A stretch of 12,584 bases of DNA from Acidobacteriota bacterium (GCA_003157675.1 PMKG01000198.1:1-12584); one strand, 5' to 3'. Positions 1-7,023 are shown, counted from the stretch's first letter. Notes: generated by a model not told the origin, from the sequence alone. Numbers and translations are program-made.

Positions 1-171
1 CTTGGCTTCCTTGCCGACCGCCTCGACACGCCCGGTGATCTTGTTGATGGCCACGATCGACGGCTCGTTGACGACGATCCCCTTCCCGCGCGCGTAGACG
101 CAGGTATTCGCCGTGCCGAGGTCGATGGCGAGGTCGCTGGAGAAGAGCGAGAAAATCGAACGCAGGCTCAA
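1..171 (-). CDS. mreB: Rod shape-determining protein MreB, N-terminal part (runs off the left edge)
   Basis: Bacterial actin homologue that polymerises under the inner membrane and directs lateral cell-wall synthesis. The 57 visible codons translate to a start reading (M)SLRSIFSLFSS, then DLAIDLGTANT (the actin phosphate-1 loop, about residues 12-22), then VYARGKGIVVNEPSIVAI and the beginning of the next strand, all typical of MreB. The start is TTG at 171-169: an AGGAG lies at 178-182 with a 6-nt spacer and no ATG is available nearby. The gene follows the diguanylate cyclase on the same strand after only 9 nt and its Shine-Dalgarno overlaps that gene's stop codon, so the two are probably cotranscribed and translationally coupled. 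Only the first sixth or so of the protein is present; the rest, and any mreC/mreD, lies outside the window. Confidence 0.93.
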   Translation of the reverse strand, partial: MSLRSIFSLFSSDLAIDLGTANTCVYARGKGIVVNEPSIVAINKITGRVEAVGKEAK

Positions 172-177
172 CGAACT

Positions 178-182
178 CTCCT
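178..182 (-). promoter_or_regulatory. Ribosome binding site of mreB, overlapping the upstream stop codon
   Basis: AGGAG on the minus strand, 6 nt before the TTG start of mreB. Its first bases belong to the TAG stop (181-183) of the diguanylate cyclase gene. It decides the TTG start and implies coupled translation. Confidence 0.7.
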
Positions 183-1332
183 AACCCTGCTGCGAGGACA
201 GGACGAGGTCCGCCATCGCGATTCCATTCTTGCCGCGGCCCTTGACGCGGTACATGGCCGTGTCGGCCGCGGCGAGCAGCGCCTCGGGCGTGCCGCCGCC
301 CGGGGGCAGTGTGGCCGCCCCGACCGACGCGGTCAGCGGGTAGTCGATCCCCGCGCCCGAGAGGAACGGCGTCCCCGCCACCCGGTCGCGGACGCGCCGC
401 GCCACCAGCATCGCCCCGTCGCGGTCCGCGTCGGGGAGGATGATGGCGAACTCGTCGCCCCCGAACCGCGCGACGACGTCGGTCTCGCGCGCGACCGAGG
501 CGATGCGCTGGCCCGCTTCGACCAGCGCCCGGCTGCCATAGAGATGCCCGTAGCGGTCGTTGATCCCCTTGAAGCCGTCGAGATCGATGAACAGCAAGGA
601 GAGCGGCCGCCCGGTGCGCATCGACCGCTTCACCTCCCGGCGCAGCGAGCCGTTGAGGAACCGCGAATTAGCCAGCCCCGTCAGATCGTCGGTCGTCGAC
701 AGCGCGTTGGCCCGCTGGAGCCGCAGCGCGGCGTCGAGCGCCCCGGCGACGCCGGCGGTCAGTTCCGCGAGCGGCGCCAGCGCCGTCTGGTCCGGCAGCC
801 GGTCGGCGTCTCCCGCGACGGCGCCCGACTCCAGACCCACGATCACCGCGACCGGCCGGCCGTGGCTCCGCACGGGGATCGCGACCAGGCGCGCCGGTGT
901 CGGGACGCCGGCCGCCACCGAGCCGGCACCCTCCGTCGACCAGGCAATCGAACCACGGTGCACGGCGCGCTCGCCCGCCGCGGACATCGCCGGCCGGCGC
1001 GCGCGGGGCACGCCACGGTCGGAGAGCCACTGCAGCCCGCGGCTCTCATGGACTGACAGGAGCGCCCAGGCCTCGCCGCCGACCCACTCGACGACGAGGT
1101 CGAGCAGGTGACCGGCCATCCGTTCCGGCACGCGCGTCGTACCCGTGGCGCGCATGAGCGCGGCCAGCACGTCAGCGCGACGGTCGGGCCGGGAGAGCCT
1201 CTGGACGAACTCGCGAAGCGAAGCCGCCAGTCCCGGGCCGGCGCGGGGGCGGCGCTTCGGCCGGCAGGCCGGCCGACCGGCCGCAGGGGCCGGACGGGAC
1301 CCGGTCTTCGAACGCCGCGTGGCCGTCGTCAT
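181..1332 (-). CDS. Diguanylate cyclase with N-terminal GAF-like region and C-terminal GGDEF domain
   Basis: 383 aa, expected to be cytoplasmic and to condense two GTP into cyclic di-GMP. Residues 1-35 are a basic, low-complexity leader; about 50-205 look like a GAF-type sensor (weak, by pattern only); about 210-372 form the GGDEF domain, opening with DDLTGLANSR. FIDLDGFKGIND (248-259) supplies the metal aspartate (D250) and guanine-side contacts. The signature GGDEF is intact at 291-295, and RETD (282-285) five residues before it is a canonical RxxD product-inhibition site, so the enzyme should be active and feedback-inhibited. No membrane segment or phosphoacceptor domain is visible. ATG start at 1332 with a GGAGGAG about 8 nt upstream. 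It lies directly upstream of mreB, divergent from the PpiD-like gene. The ligand of the sensor region is unknown. Confidence 0.93.
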   Translation of the reverse strand: MTTATRRSKTGSRPAPAAGRPACRPKRRPRAGPGLAASLREFVQRLSRPDRRADVLAALMRATGTTRVPERMAGHLLDLVVEWVGGEAWALLSVHESRGLQWLSDRGVPRARRPAMSAAGERAVHRGSIAWSTEGAGSVAAGVPTPARLVAIPVRSHGRPVAVIVGLESGAVAGDADRLPDQTALAPLAELTAGVAGALDAALRLQRANALSTTDDLTGLANSRFLNGSLRREVKRSMRTGRPLSLLFIDLDGFKGINDRYGHLYGSRALVEAGQRIASVARETDVVARFGGDEFAIILPDADRDGAMLVARRVRDRVAGTPFLSGAGIDYPLTASVGAATLPPGGGTPEALLAAADTAMYRVKGRGKNGIAMADLVLSSQQG

Positions 1333-1378
1333 GGCCCAGGCTCCTCCGGCACGACGTTAAGTCCTTGGCTGCCACGCA

Positions 1379-1387
1379 AATATACCA
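1379..1387 (-). promoter_or_regulatory. Candidate extended -10 promoter for the diguanylate cyclase-mreB operon
   Basis: On the minus strand TGG-TATATT reads as an extended -10 (TGn plus a good hexamer), about 47 nt before the cyclase ATG. No convincing -35 is seen 17 nt upstream, which extended -10 promoters tolerate. Sequence pattern only. Confidence 0.35.
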
Positions 1388-1426
1388 CACGCCACGCAGC
1401 TGGCCGCCGCCCGGTCCGAAGGATTT

Positions 1427-1454
1427 TTGCAATTCGACGGCCGGCGGGTATCAT
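1427..1454 (+). promoter_or_regulatory. Candidate sigma-70 promoter for the PpiD-like gene
   Basis: TTGCAA at 1427-1432 and TATCAT at 1449-1454, separated by 16 nt, in the divergent intergenic region 1333-1535. It would give a leader of roughly 75 nt before the ATG at 1536. Pattern match only. Confidence 0.42.
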
Positions 1455-1535
1455 TAGAGATTCTGTCGGCCGATCAGGCTCTCGCCGGCAGGGCCGTACA
1501 GGATTCAGGTCTTCTTCCGCGAGGCGAGTTCAACC

Positions 1536-3464
1536 ATGACCATGCTGGACCGGATGCGTCGACACAAGGGGTGGCTCAAGTGGAGCCTGGGCCTCGTGGT
1601 GCTGGCGTTCGTCATCTTCTACGTCCCCGCGTTCCTGAACCAGGGCGACAGCGGGCAGACCGGGTCGCCGACAGACCTGGTGGCCAGCGTGGACGGCCGC
1701 CGGATCACGGTCGCCGACTTCCGGCGGGCTTACCAGGCGCAGATCGACGCCTATCGGAGTGCCTACGGCGGCAACCTGAGCGAACAGATGCTCAAGCAGC
1801 TCGGGCTCGACCGCCAGATTCTCCAGCAGTTGGTCGACCGGGAGGCGCAGTTGTCGGAGGCCAGGCGGCTCAAGATGAGCGTATCGGACGACGAGCTGGC
1901 GCAGTACATCCTGGTGATGCCGGCGTTCCAGGAGAATGGTCGCTTCATCGGCGAGGCGCGGTTCGCGACACTGCTGCGGATGTCTCGCCCCCCGATGACC
2001 GTGGAGCAGTTCCAGGAAAGCTTGCGCAACGATCAGGTGGTCAGGAAGCTCTACACCGCCGTCACCGACTGGATCACCCTGACCGACCAGGAGGTCGCGC
2101 AGGAGTTCCAGCGGCGCAACGAGAAGGTCAAGCTCGAGATGGTGAGCGTCCCCGCCGACAAGTTCCGCTCCGCGGTGACGATGACCGACGCGGATCTCGC
2201 GGCGTACTTCGAGGCGCACAAGGAGCAGTACCGGGTCGGCGAGCGGCGCAAGATCCGCTATCTGCTGGTGGACGTGGACGGATTGCGCGGTTCGTCGCAG
2301 CCCGCCGCGCGCGAGGTCGAGCGCAACTACAACGAGAACGCCGAACTCTACTCGACGCCCGAGCAGATCCGCGCGAGCCAGATTCTCTTCAAGACGGCCG
2401 GCAAGAAGGCCGACGAGGTAAAGGCCAAGGCCGAGCAGGTGCTCAAGGAGGTCAAGGCGGGCGGCGATTTCGCGGCGCTGGCGAAGAAGTACTCCGAGGA
2501 CGAGGCGTCGGCCAAGCAGGGCGGCGATCTCGACTTCCTCCCGAAGGGGAAGCTGTCGCCCGCGTTCGACGAGGCGGCGTTCGCGCTGAACCCCGGCGAG
2601 GTCAGCGGGGTCATCAAGACGCCGACCGGCTTCGCCATCATCAAGGTCACCGACAAGAAGCCGGCCGCGACGCGGCCTCTCGATGAGGTGCGGGCGCAGA
2701 TCATCGACCAGCTCGCCTGGGAGAAGGCGAGCACGAAGGCGGCCGACCTGGCGGTGGCCATGGAGAAGGAGATCACGAAGCCTGCGGACCTCGACAAGGC
2801 CGCCGCGGCGCACGGCCTGAAGGTGCAGGAGTCTGGGTTCTTCACGCGCGAGGAGCCGATCCTCGGCCTCGGCGCGTCCCCGCAGGCCACCGCCGAGGCG
2901 TTCTCACTCAAGGTCGGCGAGGTGAGCGGCGCCGTCCAGGTGTCGCGCGGCTACGTGTTCCTCGCGGCCACGAGCGTCGAGGCCCCGCGGCTGCCGACGC
3001 TGGACGCGGTCAAGGAGCGGGTGAAGGAGGACGTCACCAAGGAGAAGGCCAAGGTGCTGGCGCGCGAGAAGGCGGTGGCCCTCGTGGCGTCGCTCAAGGG
3101 CTCGACCGACCTGGCGAAGGCGGCCAAGGCGGCCGGCCTCGACCTCAAGACCACCGAGCTCATCCCGCGCGACTCTCCGCTACCCGCGATCGGCGTGAGC
3201 CCGCAGGTGGACGCCGCGGCATTTGCGCTGCCCGCGGGCGCGGTGGGCGGCCCCGTCGACACCGACAACGCGGTGGTGGTGATCAAGGTCGTCGAGCACA
3301 CGCAGCCGACGCCGTTCGAGCTGGCCGCCGGACGGGAGCAGCTCACGAACGACATGCTGACCGACCGCCGCGATCGGTTCTTCGCCGCCTACATGCAGAA
3401 GGTGCGGCAGCGGATGAAGATCGAAGTGAATCGGGAGAATCTGCAGAAGGTCATCGGACAGTAA
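1536..3464 (+). CDS. PpiD-like membrane-anchored periplasmic chaperone (SurA_N plus parvulin-type domains)
   Basis: 642 aa, close to the roughly 620 aa of E. coli PpiD. A short positive N-terminus is followed by one membrane helix (about 14-32), placing the rest in the periplasm. About 48-270 is a SurA_N-like helical chaperone region; about 276-373 is a parvulin domain (RASQILF, DFAALAKKYSED, GGDLDFLPKGKL, GFAIIKV). The two histidines usual in active parvulins are replaced (Q282 in RASQIL, A367 in GFAII), as in PpiD, so isomerase activity is probably weak or absent and a holdase/foldase role for exported proteins at the translocon exit more likely. Two further stretches (about 445-482 and 553-592) repeat the C-terminal half of the parvulin pattern. 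ATG at 1536; only a weak GAGG lies upstream, and ATG 1542 is an alternative. Its 3' end overlaps convergent sppA. Confidence 0.88.
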   Translation: MTMLDRMRRHKGWLKWSLGLVVLAFVIFYVPAFLNQGDSGQTGSPTDLVASVDGRRITVADFRRAYQAQIDAYRSAYGGNLSEQMLKQLGLDRQILQQLVDREAQLSEARRLKMSVSDDELAQYILVMPAFQENGRFIGEARFATLLRMSRPPMTVEQFQESLRNDQVVRKLYTAVTDWITLTDQEVAQEFQRRNEKVKLEMVSVPADKFRSAVTMTDADLAAYFEAHKEQYRVGERRKIRYLLVDVDGLRGSSQPAAREVERNYNENAELYSTPEQIRASQILFKTAGKKADEVKAKAEQVLKEVKAGGDFAALAKKYSEDEASAKQGGDLDFLPKGKLSPAFDEAAFALNPGEVSGVIKTPTGFAIIKVTDKKPAATRPLDEVRAQIIDQLAWEKASTKAADLAVAMEKEITKPADLDKAAAAHGLKVQESGFFTREEPILGLGASPQATAEAFSLKVGEVSGAVQVSRGYVFLAATSVEAPRLPTLDAVKERVKEDVTKEKAKVLAREKAVALVASLKGSTDLAKAAKAAGLDLKTTELIPRDSPLPAIGVSPQVDAAAFALPAGAVGGPVDTDNAVVVIKVVEHTQPTPFELAAGREQLTNDMLTDRRDRFFAAYMQKVRQRMKIEVNRENLQKVIGQ

Positions 3465-5211
3465 CGAACGGCATCAGCGCCAGGGCCTCACCCTTCCTGA
3501 ACAGCGTCCAGGGCGCCGTGACCCGACCAAGGGCACGGCGCTCCGGGATCCCCAGCAACGCCGCCAGGCGCAACTGCTCGTCCGAGCCGCTGAACTGCGA
3601 CGTCAGCATCTCATAGAACGACTTGCGCGCCGGATAGACCACCAGCTCGACCTCGGTGCCCGGAAGCCGGGCCTTCTGCCGGATGAGCGCCACCGCCCGG
3701 TCGAGGCCGCCGATGTCGTCCACGAGGCCGTTCTGCCTGGCCTGTCGCCCGGTCCACACGCGCCCCTGTGCGAGGGCGTCCACGCGCTCCGGGGCCATGT
3801 GCCGCGAGGCCGCCACGCGCTCGACGAACCTGTCGTAGAAGGCCTGGAGCTGCTGCCCCATCTTCGCCCGCTCGGCGTCGGTGTAAGGGCGCGTCGGCGA
3901 GTTCATGTCGGCGTGCGCCCCGCGGCTCACCCCTTCGACGTTGGCGCCCAGCTTGGCGAACACGCCACCGGTGACGAACTTGCCGCCGAAGATCCCGATC
4001 GAGCCGGTCAGCGTGCCTGGCTCGGCGACGATCTCGGGCGCGGCCATCGCCATGTAGTAGCCGCCCGAGGCCGCCAGGTCCGACATCGAGACGACGAACG
4101 GGCGATCCGGCCTCGCGTCGCGCATGAGCACCAGCTCGCGCCAGATGGCGTCGGAGGCGGCCGCGGAGCCGCCTGGGCTGTCGATGCGGAGCACGATCCC
4201 CTTGATGTCACCCGCCTCGCGGACCTTGCGGATGTAGTCGATGAGGGTGTCCGATCCGAGGACCGCCCCGTTCAGCGGGTCGTACCCGCTGCGGCCCGAG
4301 ACGATCGTCCCCGAGGCATAGATGACGGCGATGCGTGGCCCCCGGCCGAGTCCGAGCGACGTCGCGCTGACCCGGTCGTACTCGTCGAGCTCCAGCGTCT
4401 TGCCGCGGCCGTACGGGATCTTTCCCTTCTCGCCAATCTGATCTTCGTACGCCAGGTCGTCGATCAGCCCGACGCCGAGCGCGTCCTCGGGCAGGTACGG
4501 CCCCTCGTCGAGCAGCGTGCGGACGTCCGACTCGCTCTTCTTCCGGCCGTCGGCGATCGCCTGGACGAGCTGGTCGTAGTTCTCGTCGTTGAGCGACTGC
4601 GCCATCTCGCGGTGCGCGGCCGTGAACGTCTTCTCGGTCAGCTGGTTGGACGCGGTCTTGTACGCGCCGATGTGCATCAGGTCGGGGTACGCGCCGACCT
4701 TGTCGAGCGTGCCGCGGAGAAAGATCTCGTAGCTGGCCGAGCCGATGAGCTGGAGCGGGCTCGACGGCAGCAGGAAGATCCGATCGCACGCGGTCGCCAG
4801 GTAGTAGTCGATCTGGTCGCCGTCCTCGAGATAGGCCACGACCGGCTTGCCGGAACGCCGAAAGTCGAGGATCGCGTCGCGCAGTTCCTGGATCTTCGCG
4901 CTGTACGGCGAGGCGAGCCCGGAGGGGCGCACGACCATCGCGGCCACGCGCCGGTCGACCTTGGCCTTGCGGACGTTCTCGACGAGCATCCGGATGCTGT
5001 GGGCCCGACGCACCGGCAGGAATTGCGCGAACCCGTCGTCCGGGCCGCCTTCGACCGGGTCGCCGTCGACGCGCAGGATGAGCGTCGAGCGCGACGGGAC
5101 GGTCGGTTCGCCGCCCACGAGCAGCCACGCGGCGAGCAGGCCGCCGAAGGAGACGAAGCACGCGACGAGGACGAGCGCGAGAACGAGTCCGACTCCGCGT
5201 CTGATGGCCAC
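3451..5211 (-). CDS. sppA: Signal peptide peptidase SppA, 67K type
   Basis: Membrane-bound serine/lysine protease that degrades cleaved signal peptides. 586 aa from the GTG at 5211, near the E. coli length (618 aa), with two ClpP/crotonase-like halves. One N-terminal membrane helix (about 6-33) anchors it, body in the periplasm. The general-base lysine is K185 in GAYKTASN of the first half; the nucleophile is S382 in DLAASGGYY of the second half, followed by GTLTGSIGIFGG; DSPGGS (344-349) is the usual glycine-rich loop. I choose GTG 5211 because a perfect GGAGG sits 6 nt upstream; a TTG at 5247 lies inside a heptamer tandem repeat and has no Shine-Dalgarno. The last 14 bp overlap the convergent PpiD-like gene. 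All catalytic residues are present, so the gene looks functional. Confidence 0.94.
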   Translation of the reverse strand: MAIRRGVGLVLALVLVACFVSFGGLLAAWLLVGGEPTVPSRSTLILRVDGDPVEGGPDDGFAQFLPVRRAHSIRMLVENVRKAKVDRRVAAMVVRPSGLASPYSAKIQELRDAILDFRRSGKPVVAYLEDGDQIDYYLATACDRIFLLPSSPLQLIGSASYEIFLRGTLDKVGAYPDLMHIGAYKTASNQLTEKTFTAAHREMAQSLNDENYDQLVQAIADGRKKSESDVRTLLDEGPYLPEDALGVGLIDDLAYEDQIGEKGKIPYGRGKTLELDEYDRVSATSLGLGRGPRIAVIYASGTIVSGRSGYDPLNGAVLGSDTLIDYIRKVREAGDIKGIVLRIDSPGGSAAASDAIWRELVLMRDARPDRPFVVSMSDLAASGGYYMAMAAPEIVAEPGTLTGSIGIFGGKFVTGGVFAKLGANVEGVSRGAHADMNSPTRPYTDAERAKMGQQLQAFYDRFVERVAASRHMAPERVDALAQGRVWTGRQARQNGLVDDIGGLDRAVALIRQKARLPGTEVELVVYPARKSFYEMLTSQFSGSDEQLRLAALLGIPERRALGRVTAPWTLFRKGEALALMPFVTVR

Positions 5212-5217
5212 GGGGGA

Positions 5218-5222
5218 CCTCC
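5218..5222 (-). promoter_or_regulatory. Ribosome binding site that fixes the sppA start
   Basis: GGAGG on the minus strand with a 6-nt spacer to the GTG at 5211-5209. It favours this start over the in-frame TTG at 5247, which falls inside the repeat 5234-5268. Confidence 0.75.
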
Positions 5223-5233
5223 GGGGGAAGAAC

Positions 5234-5268
5234 GGCTCAAGGCTCAAGGCTCACGGCTCAAGGCTCAA
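5234..5268. repeat. Five tandem heptamers GGCTCA(A/C)
   Basis: Read on the plus strand: GGCTCAA, GGCTCAA, GGCTCAC, GGCTCAA, GGCTCAA with no interruption. They lie just upstream of sppA, between its Shine-Dalgarno and its candidate -10, so they would be in the sppA leader. The same heptamer recurs at 12014-12040 in another spacer. Confidence 0.9.
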
Positions 5269-5286
5269 GACCGGGCCTGCGCAGCG

Positions 5287-5292
5287 AGTATA
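5287..5292 (-). promoter_or_regulatory. Candidate -10 element for sppA
   Basis: TATACT on the minus strand, about 76 nt upstream of the sppA GTG. No good -35 is seen, so this is a weak call. A transcript from here would carry the heptamer repeats in its 5' leader. Confidence 0.28.
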
Positions 5293-5309
5293 TCTCAGGC
5301 CGGCAGCCT

Positions 5310-5337
5310 GCCTCGCCGAAACCCGAAGGGCGAAGGC
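5310..5337. repeat. Short imperfect hairpin in the pirin-sppA spacer
   Basis: GCCTCGCC (5310-5317) faces GGCGAAGGC (5329-5337), complementary apart from a one-base bulge. It lies downstream of the pirin gene and upstream of sppA. It could be a dispersed repeat or help end pirin transcription; no U-tract follows. Confidence 0.45.
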
Positions 5338-5415
5338 GGACGGATCACGGTCTGAGCACGAGACGCGGCGCAGCTGGTACCGGACGATCGGGACCGTGTG
5401 TAGGGCGGGCCTTCA

Positions 5416-5473
5416 CCCCTCGACTCCGCTCGGGGTGCCCTGAGCGAGGGCGCCGTGCGCCCGAGTCGAAGGG
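5416..5473. repeat. Nested palindrome (REP-like) immediately downstream of the pirin gene
   Basis: Outer arms CCCCTCGACTC (5416-5426) and GAGTCGAAGGG (5463-5473) pair except at one position. Inside them CGCTCGGGG (5427-5435) and CCCTGAGCG (5438-5446) form a second hairpin with one G-T pair and a minimal loop. The pirin stop codon lies 7 bp away. Plausible roles are a dispersed REP-type repeat, a transcription terminator or mRNA 3'-end protection; the sequence alone does not decide. Confidence 0.7.
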
Positions 5474-5479
5474 CAGGGC

Positions 5480-6178
5480 TCAGGCCAGGTCGAAGACGAG
5501 GATCTCGCTCGCGTCGACGCCTGTAATCTGCACGCCCGGAATGCCCGACAGCGCGGCGCCGTCGCCGGCCTTCAGGTCCTGTCCGTTGACGCGCGCCTTG
5601 CCGCGAACGATCTGGACCCACGCGTAGCGGCCCTCCGCGATCGGCAGTGTCGCTACCGCGCCCTGATCGAACACACCCGCGTACACCAGCGCATCGGCGT
5701 GAATCGTCACGCTGCCGTAGCGGCCCTTCGGCGACGCCACCAGCCGCAGTCTCCCCTTCTGCTTCGCGCGGGGAAACGCCTTCTGCTCGTAGCCGGGCTC
5801 GATGCCGCGCTTCGCGGGGAGGATCCAGATCTGGAGGAAGTGCACCAGCTCCTCGCGAGACGCGTTGAACTCGCTGTGGGTGACGCCGGTCCCGGCGCTC
5901 ATCCGCTGCACCTCGCCCGGTCGGATCACCGAACCGTTCCCCATCGAATCGCGGTGCTCGAGCCCTCCCTCGAGCACGTAGGAGATGATTTCCATGTCGC
6001 GATGGGGATGGGTGCCGAAGCCTTCTCCGGGCTGCACGCGGTCCTCGTTGATGACCCGGAGCCCGCGGAAGCCCATGTGCTCCGGGTCGCGGTAATCCGC
6101 GAACGAGAACGTGTGGTAGGTGTTCAGCCATCCGTGGTCGAAGTGACCGCGGTCCTCGGCGCGACGAACGCTAATCAT
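5480..6178 (-). CDS. Pirin-family bicupin protein (YhhW/quercetinase-like)
   Basis: 232 aa, the usual length of bacterial pirins such as E. coli YhhW (quercetin 2,3-dioxygenase activity in vitro). The N-terminal cupin contains GTHPHRDMEI with H57 and H59, and GTGVTHSEFN with H101 and E103: these four residues are the metal ligands of the family and sit at the same numbers as in YhhW. The second cupin (about 145-230) lacks a metal site, also as usual. No signal peptide, so cytoplasmic. ATG at 6178 with AGGGGAG 5 nt upstream. It starts 12 nt after the stop of the extradiol dioxygenase gene, so the pair is an operon. A role with aromatic or phenolic substrates is inferred from that partner; the physiological substrate is unknown. 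Confidence 0.92.
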   Translation of the reverse strand: MISVRRAEDRGHFDHGWLNTYHTFSFADYRDPEHMGFRGLRVINEDRVQPGEGFGTHPHRDMEIISYVLEGGLEHRDSMGNGSVIRPGEVQRMSAGTGVTHSEFNASREELVHFLQIWILPAKRGIEPGYEQKAFPRAKQKGRLRLVASPKGRYGSVTIHADALVYAGVFDQGAVATLPIAEGRYAWVQIVRGKARVNGQDLKAGDGAALSGIPGVQITGVDASEILVFDLA

Positions 6179-6183
6179 GCTGT

Positions 6184-6190
6184 CTCCCCT
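6184..6190 (-). promoter_or_regulatory. Ribosome binding site of the pirin gene
   Basis: AGGGGAG on the minus strand, directly after the TAA of the upstream dioxygenase gene (6191-6193) and 5 nt before the pirin ATG. The position supports coupled translation. Confidence 0.65.
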
Positions 6191-6964
6191 TTACCCGAAC
6201 TCGACCGACCGCTTCGTGAACGCCCCCTCCAGCCAGAAGCCGGTGATGGGGAACGTCACCTTCGGCCGGGCCGCGCTCCCGGCGCTCGCGCCCGCGCTCA
6301 CGAGGAGCGGCGCGTAGTGCTCCCACGTCGGCAGCGCCAGGTCGGCCGCCGGCGCCCGGCGGCGGAAATCCTCGAGCGCGTCCACGTCGAACCTGACGAG
6401 CGCGTCGCTCACCCAGGCGTCGAACTCCCGCGCCCACGACGGGATGCCTGGCCGGAAGGCGTAGCGCATGTTGTGGGTCAGGAAGCCGCTGCCGAATATG
6501 AGCACGCCCTCGTCGCGGAGCGGCGCGAGCGCGCGGCCGAGCGCGAAGAGTTCCTCCGGGTCGAGGGCCGGCATCGAGATTTGTAGTACCGGCACGTCGG
6601 CCCCCGGGTACATCGCCACCAGCGGCACGTACGCCCCGTGGTCGAGGCCGCGCTGCTCATCGTCGGACCACGGCATCTTCCGCTGATCGAGGAGATCGCG
6701 GACGCGCGCGGCCAGCGCCGGCGCCCCCGGGCTCGGGTATTTCGTCTGGTAGTACTGCTCGGGGAACCCGTAGAAGTCGTACACGAGCGGGACGGTCCGC
6801 GTGGCGCCCAGCGTCGTCGGGCGCTGCTCCCAGTGGGCCGACACCATCAGGACGGCCGCCGGCTTCGGCATCGCCTTCGCCCAGGCGGCCAGTTCCGACA
6901 CCCAGACGTCGTCGTCGAGCAGCACGGGCGCGCCGTGGGCGGCGAAGATCACGGGCATCCTCAC
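6191..6964 (-). CDS. Class III extradiol ring-cleavage dioxygenase, DODA/YgiD type (LigB superfamily)
   Basis: About 257 aa, matching single-chain DODA/YgiD proteins (262-271 aa) that cleave catechol-type rings such as 4,5-DOPA with a His-ligated metal. Visible motifs, numbered from the ATG at 6979: FAAHGAP (H15), MVSAHWE (H49), GLDHGAYVPL (H114), GSGFLTHN (H169) and EHYAPLL (H221); these histidines are the conserved metal and acid-base residues. Start: the ATG at 6979 has no Shine-Dalgarno. A GGAGG at 6970-6974 sits 5 nt before GTG 6964 and 11 nt before ATG 6958 (MPVIFAAHGAP), so I place the start at 6964 with 6958 as the alternative. First gene of a two-gene operon with pirin, which suggests turnover of a phenolic compound. 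The natural substrate cannot be read from the sequence. Confidence 0.92.
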   Translation of the reverse strand: MRMPVIFAAHGAPVLLDDDVWVSELAAWAKAMPKPAAVLMVSAHWEQRPTTLGATRTVPLVYDFYGFPEQYYQTKYPSPGAPALAARVRDLLDQRKMPWSDDEQRGLDHGAYVPLVAMYPGADVPVLQISMPALDPEELFALGRALAPLRDEGVLIFGSGFLTHNMRYAFRPGIPSWAREFDAWVSDALVRFDVDALEDFRRRAPAADLALPTWEHYAPLLVSAGASAGSAARPKVTFPITGFWLEGAFTKRSVEFG

Positions 6965-6983
6965 GAGTGCCTCCACCATCTAT

Positions 6984-7023
6984 TCATCGTGCGATCGTGC
7001 GATCTGAGGATCTTGCGATCTGG
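6984..7023. repeat. Degenerate octamer tandem repeat (CGATCGTG-like)
   Basis: Five 8-bp units: TCATCGTG, CGATCGTG, CGATCTGA, GGATCTTG, CGATCTGG. Located in the divergent spacer between the dioxygenase operon and the SIS-domain gene. Part of it (7010-7020) is an 11-bp perfect inverted match to 7130-7140. Confidence 0.65.

Noticed and set aside
1530..2813. Long open frame antisense to the PpiD-like gene, and a 419-codon frame (1427-2686) on the same strand
   Set aside because: Both are shadows of the PpiD-like gene; the translations are low-complexity and show no domain.
5212..5247. TTG start at 5247 for sppA, adding 12 residues
   Set aside because: It lies inside the heptamer repeat with no Shine-Dalgarno, while GTG 5211 has GGAGG at the right distance.
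3799..5355. 518-codon open frame on the plus strand, antisense to sppA
   Set aside because: It mirrors sppA codon structure in GC-rich DNA, its translation is arginine/valine/aspartate-rich without motifs, and the sppA reading has all catalytic residues.
5699..6586. 295-codon plus-strand frame across the pirin and dioxygenase genes
   Set aside because: It spans two well-supported opposite-strand genes and their junction, with no recognisable motif or ribosome binding site.
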